This document shows, piece after piece, positions 7,234 through 13,479 of a stretch of 13,479 nucleotides of DNA. Below the pieces are notes generated by a model. It was not told where the DNA came from. It worked only from the letters and a program-made list of their open reading frames with translations, and ran no database searches. Position 1 is the stretch's first letter, and each line of letters starts with the position of its first letter. The DNA lies in the NCBI GenBank assembly GCA_004554205.1, contig SFNH01000124.1:1-13479 (forward strand), in the 5' to 3' direction. This DNA is from Clostridium sp. (GTDB taxonomy: Bacteria; Bacillota; Clostridia; Lachnospirales; Lachnospiraceae). Both the position numbers and the translations under genes were made by a program.

Positions 7234-7262
7234 ATTATAGTACAAATTTCAAGAATACGCAA
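7234..7262 (-). promoter_or_regulatory. Promoter of the P-loop gene and probably the hlyD-like/yggS/sepF unit
   Basis: On the minus strand TTGCGT (7257-7262) is followed after 17 bp by a perfect TATAAT (7234-7239). The start point would be near 7227, giving a leader of about 50 nt with AAGGAGGA close to the ATG at 7176. The promoter lies immediately downstream of the carboxypeptidase stop codon (7266), and I see no terminator in between. Confidence 0.7.
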
Positions 7263-7265
7263 TGA

Positions 7266-8228
7266 CTAATTGGCGATTTTCTGAATAATCTTTGTCATGT
7301 TCTCGTAGAGATTCGGACGGTCGTCCGCCTTTAGCACAACCGAGATGTAATCCTGCCCATTTTTATCCTGCACACAGGCGATCAGGCAGGAGCCGGCCGC
7401 CATCGTAGTCCCGGTCTTTCCGCCGATCACCGTGTACCCTTCCGGGGAAGCCGCCTGCCCGGTCAGGTAGCGGTTTCCGTTTTTCCACTTCCGGGTCTTA
7501 GGCGCGCCCTGCGCGTCCGTGAACTCGGCCGTGTAGTCTGCCGTCCCGATGACCCTGCGAAATTCCGGGAATTTCAGCGCCTCGTTAAAGATCAGATACA
7601 GATCGTAGGCAGTCGTGTAATGTGCCTCATCCGTGAGTCCGTGGGGATTGACAAAGTGCGTATCGGTCGCGCCGATCTCGCGTGCCGTCTCATTCATCCT
7701 CTCACAGAATGCCTCCACGCTCCCGGAGAGGGAAACAGCGATCGCCGCGGCGGCGTCATTGCCGGAGGGAAGCATAAGCCCATAGAGAAGCTGCTCTAAG
7801 GAAAGCGTGTCACCCGGACTTATGTAGCAGAGAGAAGCGCCGGATTCCGTGATCACGGTCTCCTCCCCCACTGTGACCGGCTCGCTTAAATTCCCGTCGC
7901 GGATGGCGATGAGCGCCGTCATCACCTTGGTGATGCTGGCCGGATTCATTCTCTCAAAGGGATTTTTCTGAAAGACCACTTTTTTGTCGCTCACGGAAAA
8001 GACTGCTGCCGCCTCTGCGTTCACGGAAGCGTCCGGCTCACCTTCCCCACCTGTGATCACGCAGAGATCGTTCGCGAAGGGGGCAGCCTCGGTCCTCTCG
8101 TAAGGCGCACTTAAGAAAAGCTGCGCAAGCCTTTCTGTGTCATAGGCGTAGTCCGGCTTCCCGCCGCAGCCTGTAAGCAGAAGGAAGGACAGCAATACTG
8201 CGGAAAAAAAGATACGGGTCTGTCTCAA
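7266..8228 (-). CDS. D-alanyl-D-alanine carboxypeptidase, lipoprotein (DacA/PBP5-type, S11 family)
   Basis: The enzyme removes the terminal D-Ala of peptidoglycan pentapeptides. The 320-residue protein has a type II signal peptide: a charged start, hydrophobic VLLSFLLL, and lipobox LTGC with Cys21 as the predicted lipidation site. Catalytic motifs are Ser98-x-x-Lys101 (PASITK), Ser155-Gly-Asn157 (PSGND) and Lys271-Thr-Gly (GGKTGTT). It lacks an obvious C-terminal PBP5-like membrane helix, so the lipid probably provides the anchor. The start is TTG at 8228, about 9 nt after AGGAG. An ATG lies between them (8231-8233) but reads Met-Leu-stop in another frame. The ribosome binding site overlaps the mgsA stop, 12 nt away, so the gene was probably in one transcript with rodA and mgsA. 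Confidence 0.93.
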   Translation of the reverse strand: MRQTRIFFSAVLLSFLLLTGCGGKPDYAYDTERLAQLFLSAPYERTEAAPFANDLCVITGGEGEPDASVNAEAAAVFSVSDKKVVFQKNPFERMNPASITKVMTALIAIRDGNLSEPVTVGEETVITESGASLCYISPGDTLSLEQLLYGLMLPSGNDAAAAIAVSLSGSVEAFCERMNETAREIGATDTHFVNPHGLTDEAHYTTAYDLYLIFNEALKFPEFRRVIGTADYTAEFTDAQGAPKTRKWKNGNRYLTGQAASPEGYTVIGGKTGTTMAAGSCLIACVQDKNGQDYISVVLKADDRPNLYENMTKIIQKIAN

Positions 8229-8240
8229 AGCATAGTACTC

Positions 8241-8610
8241 CTATCGGTAGATTTCACGCCACTCCAGATCGCCGCGCTCAAGCGCCTTTACGAGCAGCTC
8301 CGCCGTCGCTAAATTAGTGGCAAACGGAATGTTGTAGGTGTCGCACAGGCGCACCACGTCGTTCACATCCGGCTCATGGGATTTCGGAGAGAGCGGATCG
8401 CGCAGAAAGATCACCATATCCATGTCATTGTGCTCGATCTGGGAGGCGAGCTGCTGCTTCCCGCCCAAATGTCCCGCAAGGTATTTGTGGACGTTTAAAT
8501 TAGTGACCTCCTCGATCAGACGTCCGGTCGTCCCGGTGGCAAACAGCTCGTGCTTGTTTAAGATCGCCCGGTATGCGATGCAGAAATTCTGCATCAGCTT
8601 TTTCTTGGAC
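8241..8610 (-). pseudogene. mgsA: Methylglyoxal synthase missing its N-terminus
   Basis: Methylglyoxal synthase converts dihydroxyacetone phosphate to methylglyoxal plus phosphate. About 122 codons are recognisable: KKKLMQNFCIAYRAIL, FATGTTGRLIEE, HLGGKQQLASQIEHND, IFLRDPL, HEPDVNDVVRLCD and ATNLATAELLV. The gene begins abruptly at KKKLMQ. Family members have about nine more residues first, ending in AHD, which supplies a conserved His-Asp pair of the active site (His19-Asp20 in the E. coli enzyme). Upstream, the DNA passes straight into the rodA coding sequence with no start codon or ribosome binding site in between. The Met of KKKLMQ at 8594 has no good Shine-Dalgarno. GGKQQ replaces the GGDQQ of the E. 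coli and B. subtilis enzymes, whose Asp is catalytic. The product is probably not made or is inactive. Confidence 0.85.
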
Positions 8611-9685
8611 CGATGCCGAGGGAGATGCTCATAAGCGAGCTGACCCCGTAGCTGATAAACGGAAGCGGAAGCCCCGTATTCGGGAAGATGCCGGTCGCAA
8701 CAGCAATATTGGCGAAACTCTGGAACGCGAGAAGCGTCGCGAGTCCTATGCAGAGCAGCCTCCCCGACATATCCCTCGCGCGCGCCGCCATGAGGAGGCA
8801 TTCGTACACCGCAAGGGCTATCAGGATTATTACCAAAACACAGCCGACAAAACCGAGTTCCTCGCCGATAACGGCAAAGATGAAGTCGGTCTGCTCCTCC
8901 GAGAGGAAGTTGCCGTTTTTCACGGAAGCAAGCGTGTTGTTGTTGAGACCTTTCCCCTGAAGCATCCCGGAACCGATCGCCATGATCGAGTTCTTTTGCT
9001 GGAGATTCGCTTCCGCATAACCGGCCGGGTCGATGAACGCCATAATGCGCCGCACCTGGTAATCCTTCAAAAACGGCACCATATTGTACTGAAGCAGATA
9101 GATAAACAGCGCCCCGCAGGGGATAAGCACCGCAAGCGCCCCCAGGATCCACCGGTAGCTTAGCCCCGCCACAAACAGCATACAAAGAAAGATCACTGCC
9201 GTCACAAGGCTGGTAGACAGATTCGGCTGCATAAAGATCAGCAGGAAAGCGATAAGATACAGACCAACCGCAGTCATAAGCACCCTCACCTGGTTGATAC
9301 TCTCCTGATACTTGTTGAAAAACCAGGAAAAAAACACGATCAGTCCGACCTTCACAAACTCCGAGGGCTGCACCTGACCGATCACGGGGAGGACGAGCCA
9401 TCTCGTCGCGATCCCCCGGCTCACTCCGAAGCCCAGGACTGCCAGAAGTCCGACAAGCCCGGATCCGTAAATGACAGGCGCTATCATCATGATCTTGTGG
9501 TAATCGGCCAGCGATAATACAATGATGGCCACCGCGCCAATCAGGATTCCCATGATCTGTTTCCTTACCATGGAACTGTCCTGATTGGAAGCGCTTCTGA
9601 TGACCAAAACACCGATGATATTAAGCAGTAACGTATAAAGGAATAAACGATAATTGTAATTTCTGAAGTTATAATTAAAAAACAT
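8594..9685 (-). CDS. rodA: RodA, SEDS peptidoglycan glycosyltransferase, C-terminally truncated
   Basis: RodA polymerises lipid II for side-wall growth together with PBP2, whose gene lies upstream. The 363-residue polytopic protein shows the SEDS features: a first helix near 13-29, ATRWLVLPV...QPSEFVKVGLI near 93-115, FMQPNLSTSLV, EEQTDFIFAVIGEELG containing the conserved extracytoplasmic Asp, and LPLPFISYGVSSLM. After SISLGIG the sequence changes to PRKS and stops. Homologues continue for roughly a dozen residues (LVLN-type end of the last helix and a basic tail). The four odd residues come from mgsA read in another frame, so a deletion fused the two genes at about 8608. Whether the protein still works is uncertain. 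The start is 3 nt after the minE stop, whose codon lies in the ribosome binding site region (GAGGAATGAAGA). Confidence 0.88.
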   Translation of the reverse strand: MFFNYNFRNYNYRLFLYTLLLNIIGVLVIRSASNQDSSMVRKQIMGILIGAVAIIVLSLADYHKIMMIAPVIYGSGLVGLLAVLGFGVSRGIATRWLVLPVIGQVQPSEFVKVGLIVFFSWFFNKYQESINQVRVLMTAVGLYLIAFLLIFMQPNLSTSLVTAVIFLCMLFVAGLSYRWILGALAVLIPCGALFIYLLQYNMVPFLKDYQVRRIMAFIDPAGYAEANLQQKNSIMAIGSGMLQGKGLNNNTLASVKNGNFLSEEQTDFIFAVIGEELGFVGCVLVIILIALAVYECLLMAARARDMSGRLLCIGLATLLAFQSFANIAVATGIFPNTGLPLPFISYGVSSLMSISLGIGPRKS

Positions 9686-9688
9686 TCT

Positions 9689-9964
9689 TCATTCCTCTTT
9701 TACAGTAAGTGAACGGATCGGGAAGGTAGCGGAAAGCACCGGCACCTGTTCCCTCGTACCGGCCGATTCCATGCGGGTCAACCGGATATCCAGGGCCGCG
9801 GCGTCTATCTGCGCGTACCTGGAGAGCACGCCGATCATATCATCTTTCATGGAATCAAGCAGTCCGGGATTTATGCAGGTCTTGTCCGAAAGCAGCAAAA
9901 GCTTGAGCCGCCTTCTCGCGATCTCACCGGAATTGCTTTTGTGAAACCAGTAGATCTCTCTCAT
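9689..9964 (-). CDS. minE: MinE, topological specificity factor of the Min system
   Basis: MinE stimulates the MinD ATPase and drives MinCD oscillation or localisation. The 91-residue protein matches the family in size and place. The MinD-contact stretch is SNSGEIARRRLKLLLLSDKT (residues 10-29), and the C-terminal topological domain includes MKDDMIGVLSRYAQIDAAALDIRL. The ATG at 9964 is preceded by a very G-rich site, GGGGGGCGGG, 13 nt after the minD stop. The presence of MinE shows that this rod-forming Firmicute uses the MinE type of Min regulation rather than only the DivIVA/MinJ type. Confidence 0.95.
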   Translation of the reverse strand: MREIYWFHKSNSGEIARRRLKLLLLSDKTCINPGLLDSMKDDMIGVLSRYAQIDAAALDIRLTRMESAGTREQVPVLSATFPIRSLTVKEE

Positions 9965-9977
9965 GATCCCGCCCCCC

Positions 9978-10769
9978 TTATGCCCTCTTCAAAAAGCCGG
10001 AGATGCGCACGAGAATCCCGCGGTGCGGTTCTAAGTCCATAAGCGGAACAGACTCCCCGGAAATCCGCTTGCAGATATTTAAGTAGGCTTGTCCGGCAAG
10101 GGACTGGGTGTCCACAAGCGGCTCTCCCTGGTTCGCGGAAATGACAATGTCCTCATCATCCGGCACAGCGCCGATGACCGGGATCGCCAGGATATCGGAG
10201 ACATCCTCCACCGACATCATATCTCCCCGCCGAACCATATCCATGCGGATACGGTTCACGATCAGGTCGATCTGCCGCATCTGGGCGGCCTCCAAAAGAC
10301 CGATGATGCGGTCCGCATCCCGGATGGCGGACACCTCAGGGGTCGTGACCACAAGCGCCCGATCCGCGCCTGCGATGGCATTCTGAAAGCCCTGTTCAAT
10401 TCCGGCGGGACAGTCAAGCAGTATATAATCAAAATCATCCCTTAAATCGTCCACCAGCTTTGCCATCTGGCCGGGACTTACCGAAGACTTGTCCCTGGTC
10501 TGGGCAGACGGAAGTAAGTAAAGATTCGGATATCTTTTGTCCCTTATCAGGGCCTGCTTCATACGGCAGTTGCCTTCCACCACGTCTACCAGATTGTAAA
10601 TGATCCGGTTTTCCAGACCCATCACAACATCGAGGTTGCGCAGTCCGATATCGGTATCGATCAGCACAACGCTGTAGCCTAAGAGCGCCAATCCGGTACC
10701 GATGTTTGCGGTTGTGGTAGTCTTGCCGACCCCGCCTTTTCCAGAAGTAATTACCATGACTTCACTCAT
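9978..10769 (-). CDS. minD: MinD, membrane-associated ATPase for division-site selection
   Basis: MinD recruits MinC to the membrane when bound to ATP and is released by MinE. The 263-residue protein has the deviant Walker A motif SGKGGVGKTT with signature Lys11 and catalytic Lys16, the switch region DTDIGLRNLD (38-47), and LLDCPAGIE as Walker B. It ends in an amphipathic membrane-targeting helix, GILVRISGFLKRA. The ATG at 10769 follows AGGAGGCG. It is separated from minC by 97 nt that contain a possible promoter and a hairpin, so minD, minE and rodA may also be expressed on their own. Confidence 0.97.
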   Translation of the reverse strand: MSEVMVITSGKGGVGKTTTTANIGTGLALLGYSVVLIDTDIGLRNLDVVMGLENRIIYNLVDVVEGNCRMKQALIRDKRYPNLYLLPSAQTRDKSSVSPGQMAKLVDDLRDDFDYILLDCPAGIEQGFQNAIAGADRALVVTTPEVSAIRDADRIIGLLEAAQMRQIDLIVNRIRMDMVRRGDMMSVEDVSDILAIPVIGAVPDDEDIVISANQGEPLVDTQSLAGQAYLNICKRISGESVPLMDLEPHRGILVRISGFLKRA

Positions 10770-10793
10770 AGAACGCCTCCTGAAAAATGCTTC

Positions 10794-10822
10794 TGTAACT
10801 GCTTATAAGCTTCGCAGCTACA
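10794..10822 (-). other. Hairpin in the minC-minD intergenic leader
   Basis: TGTAACTGC (10794-10802) and GCAGCTACA (10814-10822) form a 9-bp stem including one G-U pair on the RNA, with an 11-nt loop. On the minus strand a TTTTT run follows about 5 nt after the stem, just before the minD ribosome binding site. It may be a weak attenuator or a 5'-end stabilising structure. It is too imperfect to call a firm terminator. Confidence 0.4.
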
Positions 10823-10834
10823 TACTTCCTATCT

Positions 10835-10863
10835 ATTTTACATTAAAGTTTCAAATATTTCCA
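10835..10863 (-). promoter_or_regulatory. Possible internal promoter for minD-minE-rodA
   Basis: On the minus strand TGGAAA (10858-10863) is followed after 17 bp by TAAAAT (10835-10840), five of six matching the -10 consensus. It begins 3 nt beyond the minC stop codon, and its predicted transcript would start near the 10794-10822 hairpin. The region is very AT-rich, so chance matches are likely. Confidence 0.4.
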
Positions 10864-10866
10864 GTG

Positions 10867-11532
10867 CTAATTGAAATTTAACATATTTAAAAAGGATTTT
10901 TTTATGGCTTTCGTGCAAATACTACAATTTTCTACAGACGCGATCATGGGCCCTCTCCCGAGTTTTTTGCCTTTCTCCCCGAAATACCGGGAAAGATCAC
11001 CGATCTTAATCTGGGTTGGCGCCATCTCCATCGCGGCGACGACCGCCTCTAAGTTTCCCGATACCCCCGCATGAACCGAGCCGCGCAGCGTTCCGAGAAC
11101 GATGATGTTGCCCTTTGCCGTGACCCGTGCTCCCGCGCGGACGTCGCCTATGATCACGATGCTCGCCTCCGATTCCAGGGATTCTCCCCGGTGCAGATCT
11201 CCGCGATAAAACTGTCCTGTCCGGGAGGACAGCTCCATCAGCTTCTGGTCGAGCGCCTTTTCACAGCGCTCGATCCGGTCGGCATCATTGTCGATCAGGC
11301 AGAGTATCTCGAGCCCCGAATTCTCCGTGATGGTATTCACGATCCTAAGCTCCTCCCCGGCAGTAAGCTTCCGCCCCTCTAACATCAGCGCCATCTGGAT
11401 ATTGCCCCAGAATTTTGCACTCTCGCGGAACTTTTCGGCAATTTCAGCGATCAGCTCCTCAAAGGGACATTCCGGATCGAGAATGACCGTCATGCCGGAT
11501 TTGCTGCTCTTGATCACAATTTTATTTTTCAA
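10867..11532 (-). CDS. minC: MinC, septum-site inhibitor of FtsZ assembly
   Basis: MinC prevents Z-ring formation away from midcell and is positioned by MinD. I favour the TTG start at 11532 (221 residues, KNKIVIKSSKSGMTVILD after the initiator). AAGCGGGTG lies 6 nt upstream of it, while the GTG at 11541 falls inside that site. The N-terminal FtsZ-inhibiting domain covers about residues 1-100. The C-terminal beta-helix domain that dimerises and binds MinD is clear from SIVIIGDVRAGARVTAKGNI through LGTLRGSVHAG. The gene begins shortly after the PBP2 stop (11562), which suggests one transcript for PBP2 and minC. Confidence 0.94.
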   Translation of the reverse strand: MKNKIVIKSSKSGMTVILDPECPFEELIAEIAEKFRESAKFWGNIQMALMLEGRKLTAGEELRIVNTITENSGLEILCLIDNDADRIERCEKALDQKLMELSSRTGQFYRGDLHRGESLESEASIVIIGDVRAGARVTAKGNIIVLGTLRGSVHAGVSGNLEAVVAAMEMAPTQIKIGDLSRYFGEKGKKLGRGPMIASVENCSICTKAIKKSFLNMLNFN

Positions 11533-11561
11533 CCTGTTCACCCGCTTTCTTGATTTTAAGA

Positions 11562-13479
11562 TCAGTCTCCGATCCTGACATTGGAAACGTCCAGCGCACC
11601 GGTGTTTAAAATATAGTCAAGATCTGTATATCCATAGTAGAAGCGGTAAATATTCTTTGCGACCGTAGCCGCGTTGGAGGAGGAATATCCATACGGGATA
11701 TTTACCGTTACACAGATATCCGGGTTGGTGTAAGGTCCGTACGAGATGAAGAACGCGTGGTTTCCGCGCGTCTTGGACTCCTGGGCCGTACCGGTCTTTC
11801 CGGCGATCTCCACCTCAAGATCCTTAAAGATCTGCTTGGCGGAGCCGCTTGACACCACGGCGCGCATACCCTGCTGCACCGCATCCCAGGTGGAATCTTC
11901 GATCTCGATATGGCCGGACACCTCCGGTGTGTAATCCTTGATCAGATTGCCTTCCGGATCTGTCAGTTTGTCAAGAAGGCTTAATTCAAACACAGTTCCC
12001 CGGTTTGCTAAAGCTGCCACATAGCGGGAAAGCTGTACATTGGAATAGGAGTTCGTGCCCTGTCCCATCGCGGAGCGCTCCGGATCCTCCGTCGTCAGCT
12101 CCGGCGAGGTCTCGGAAATCTCGATGCCCGAAGGACGGTCGAGGCCAAACATCGCCGCGTATTTACGGATCATCTGGATGCCCATATCGGTGGAATAGAC
12201 AAGCGTATCCGTGTCCGTGGAGAGCCGGTGCGCCACCTCCGCAAAGAAGTAGTTGCAGGAATTCTGGATACCGCCGGACACATTGAGCTTTCCGTGGCGT
12301 CCCGGATAGATCCAACATTTGATCGGCGGATCAACCTCCTCATACTGTCCCGTACATTCGATGGTATCGTAGAGGCTTATAACCTTCTCCTCGAGCCCGG
12401 CAATGGCCGTGATCGGCTTAAAGGTGGAGCCGGGCGCTTTCTTTGCCTGAGTCGCGTTGTTGTACAGCGGCAGGGACAGATCCTCCTGAAGCTGGGTTAG
12501 GTACGCGGCGTCGGCGCTTCCCGAGAGCCGGTTATTGTCATAGCTCGGGTAGGTCACAAGGGCGCGCACCTCTCCGGTGTTTACATCCGTGATCACGACT
12601 CCGCCCGTGCATGGGTCAAGCGCAAGCTGAGCGGGGGTCAGATCAAGGTTCTTGATCTTCTCCTTCATAAAGGTGTAGGCGTATTCATTGCCGTTTCCTG
12701 ACAGGAGATTGACCTGCTGCTCATCGTACGGCAGCACGCCCTGGGCGTAAAGCGCCAGACAGAGCTGGCGTCCCGTTACCAGACCGTCATTGATCAGATA
12801 CCGGTATATCTTCTTCGTAAATTTCGCGTCACTTTTAAGCTGCTCGATCACATAGTCCACAAGCACGCCGTATATGGAATCCGCGCTGGAATACTTCGTC
12901 TTAATGTCTAACCTGGTGGTATCGATCCAGTTCTCGGAAATTCCCGCGTAAATGTAATCCCGCAGGCTGATCTCATCGTTCTTCCATGCCAGGTAAATGT
13001 CGCTGTTCTGGTCAATACTCTCCTTTTTTACGATCCCGACGGTCGGGTCAGACAGATAAGTGTATATATACACCATATACGCCATCATATCCTTCGGCAG
13101 ATCCTTCATGACAGTCGCATGCTCACTCATCAGTTCATACCGCAGCCGTTCCAGGATCTGTTCCTTTGAGGCCGTATAGATGCCGTATATCTCCCGCTCA
13201 ATGTCCGAAGCGTCGTCCTGCGCCATATGGCTTAAGGAGAGCACGTTGTTGTTGATGAGCTGATAGTAGGCATCCTTTACGGGAATCTTGATCTTTGACG
13301 AGTCCGTGATCTCCGACACCTCCACGTCCCGGTTTACCAGCGCGTCGGCAAGGATGCCGGCAAGCTGCTGCTCGATCAGATGGTAAATTCCGATCTGAAG
13401 ATCGCGGTCGATGGTTAAGTAGACATCGTTTCCTGTCGTAGGTTCGGTCTCCGACACCACCTCCATAACACTTCCCACA
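11562..13479 (-). CDS. Penicillin-binding protein 2-type transpeptidase, 5' end outside window
   Basis: This is a class B PBP that cross-links peptidoglycan, presumably as partner of RodA. The open frame runs off the right edge, so the membrane helix and N-terminal pedestal domain are not visible. In the 639 codons present, the transpeptidase domain starts at VYLTIDRDLQ. The active-site serine is in APGSTFKP (about residue 351 of the visible part, Lys 354), the SxN motif is NSCNYF (407-409), and the KTG motif is AGKTGTAQ (561-563). Between the LTID strand and ALDPCTGGVVITDVNTGEVR there are about 250 residues, far more than in E. coli PBP2, so an insertion domain of roughly 220 residues is present. 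The protein ends LNTGALDVSNVRIGD, similar to the SepF tail. It is probably mrdA/pbpA; I leave the symbol open because class B PBPs are numerous. Confidence 0.93.
   Translation of the reverse strand, partial: VGSVMEVVSETEPTTGNDVYLTIDRDLQIGIYHLIEQQLAGILADALVNRDVEVSEITDSSKIKIPVKDAYYQLINNNVLSLSHMAQDDASDIEREIYGIYTASKEQILERLRYELMSEHATVMKDLPKDMMAYMVYIYTYLSDPTVGIVKKESIDQNSDIYLAWKNDEISLRDYIYAGISENWIDTTRLDIKTKYSSADSIYGVLVDYVIEQLKSDAKFTKKIYRYLINDGLVTGRQLCLALYAQGVLPYDEQQVNLLSGNGNEYAYTFMKEKIKNLDLTPAQLALDPCTGGVVITDVNTGEVRALVTYPSYDNNRLSGSADAAYLTQLQEDLSLPLYNNATQAKKAPGSTFKPITAIAGLEEKVISLYDTIECTGQYEEVDPPIKCWIYPGRHGKLNVSGGIQNSCNYFFAEVAHRLSTDTDTLVYSTDMGIQMIRKYAAMFGLDRPSGIEISETSPELTTEDPERSAMGQGTNSYSNVQLSRYVAALANRGTVFELSLLDKLTDPEGNLIKDYTPEVSGHIEIEDSTWDAVQQGMRAVVSSGSAKQIFKDLEVEIAGKTGTAQESKTRGNHAFFISYGPYTNPDICVTVNIPYGYSSSNAATVAKNIYRFYYGYTDLDYILNTGALDVSNVRIGD

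Noticed and set aside
8573..9163. Rightward 196-codon open frame opposite rodA
   Set aside because: It is antisense to well-supported coding sequence, rich in Arg, His and Lys, and has no domain signature.
8241..9401. A single 386-codon open frame combining an unknown N-terminal half with an MgsA-like C-terminal half
   Set aside because: The N-terminal two thirds is rodA read in the wrong frame. Only the last 122 codons match MgsA. The long open frame results from the deletion junction and from a rodA alternative frame that happens to lack stops.
1..13479. A novel defence, mobile or biosynthetic system
   Set aside because: Nearly every gene belongs to a recognised housekeeping family in a familiar order. 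There are no integrases, transposases, direct-repeat arrays, tRNAs or foreign-looking composition. Only the small P-loop gene and the shared C-terminal tails remain unexplained.

Overview
This window carries ordinary chromosomal housekeeping DNA from a Gram-positive anaerobe, most likely a member of the Lachnospiraceae (Clostridium cluster XIVa). The assignment rests on three things: Gram-positive style LexA boxes; a run of PBP2, minC, minD, minE, rodA, mgsA and a D-Ala-D-Ala carboxypeptidase followed by a HlyD-like gene, yggS and sepF; and several GTG/TTG starts placed behind strong purine-rich Shine-Dalgarno sequences. I see no phage, transposon, CRISPR, tRNA or rRNA sequence, and nothing that looks like a new defence or biosynthetic system.

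Layout. At the left edge lexA reads rightward from a promoter flanked by two LexA boxes, and it ends at a strong hairpin terminator shared with a convergent neighbour. Every other gene reads leftward. In transcription order from the right edge they are: PBP2 (its 5' end lies outside the window), minC, minD, minE, rodA, mgsA, a carboxypeptidase lipoprotein, a small P-loop protein with its own promoter, a HlyD-like membrane protein, yggS, sepF, a hairpin terminator, aroB, lspA, rluD, and a cytidylate-kinase-like gene with its own extended -10 promoter.

How the genes fit together. PBP2 and RodA form the transpeptidase/glycosyltransferase pair of side-wall synthesis. MinC, MinD and MinE place the division site, and SepF anchors FtsZ at the membrane. 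The carboxypeptidase trims peptidoglycan stems, and LspA matures lipoproteins such as that carboxypeptidase. AroB, MgsA, YggS and RluD are metabolic or RNA-modification genes often found among such clusters.

The most notable feature is damage. Three separate lesions lie within about 3.8 kb: an out-of-frame internal deletion in yggS near 4785, a small frameshifting deletion in the HlyD-like gene near 6076, and a deletion near 8608 that removes the end of rodA and the start of mgsA and joins what remains. All three look like loss of sequence rather than single-base errors. Either this genome is losing these genes or the assembly is faulty here; raw reads would decide. A second observation is that SepF and PBP2 end in very similar C-terminal tails containing GALDVS.
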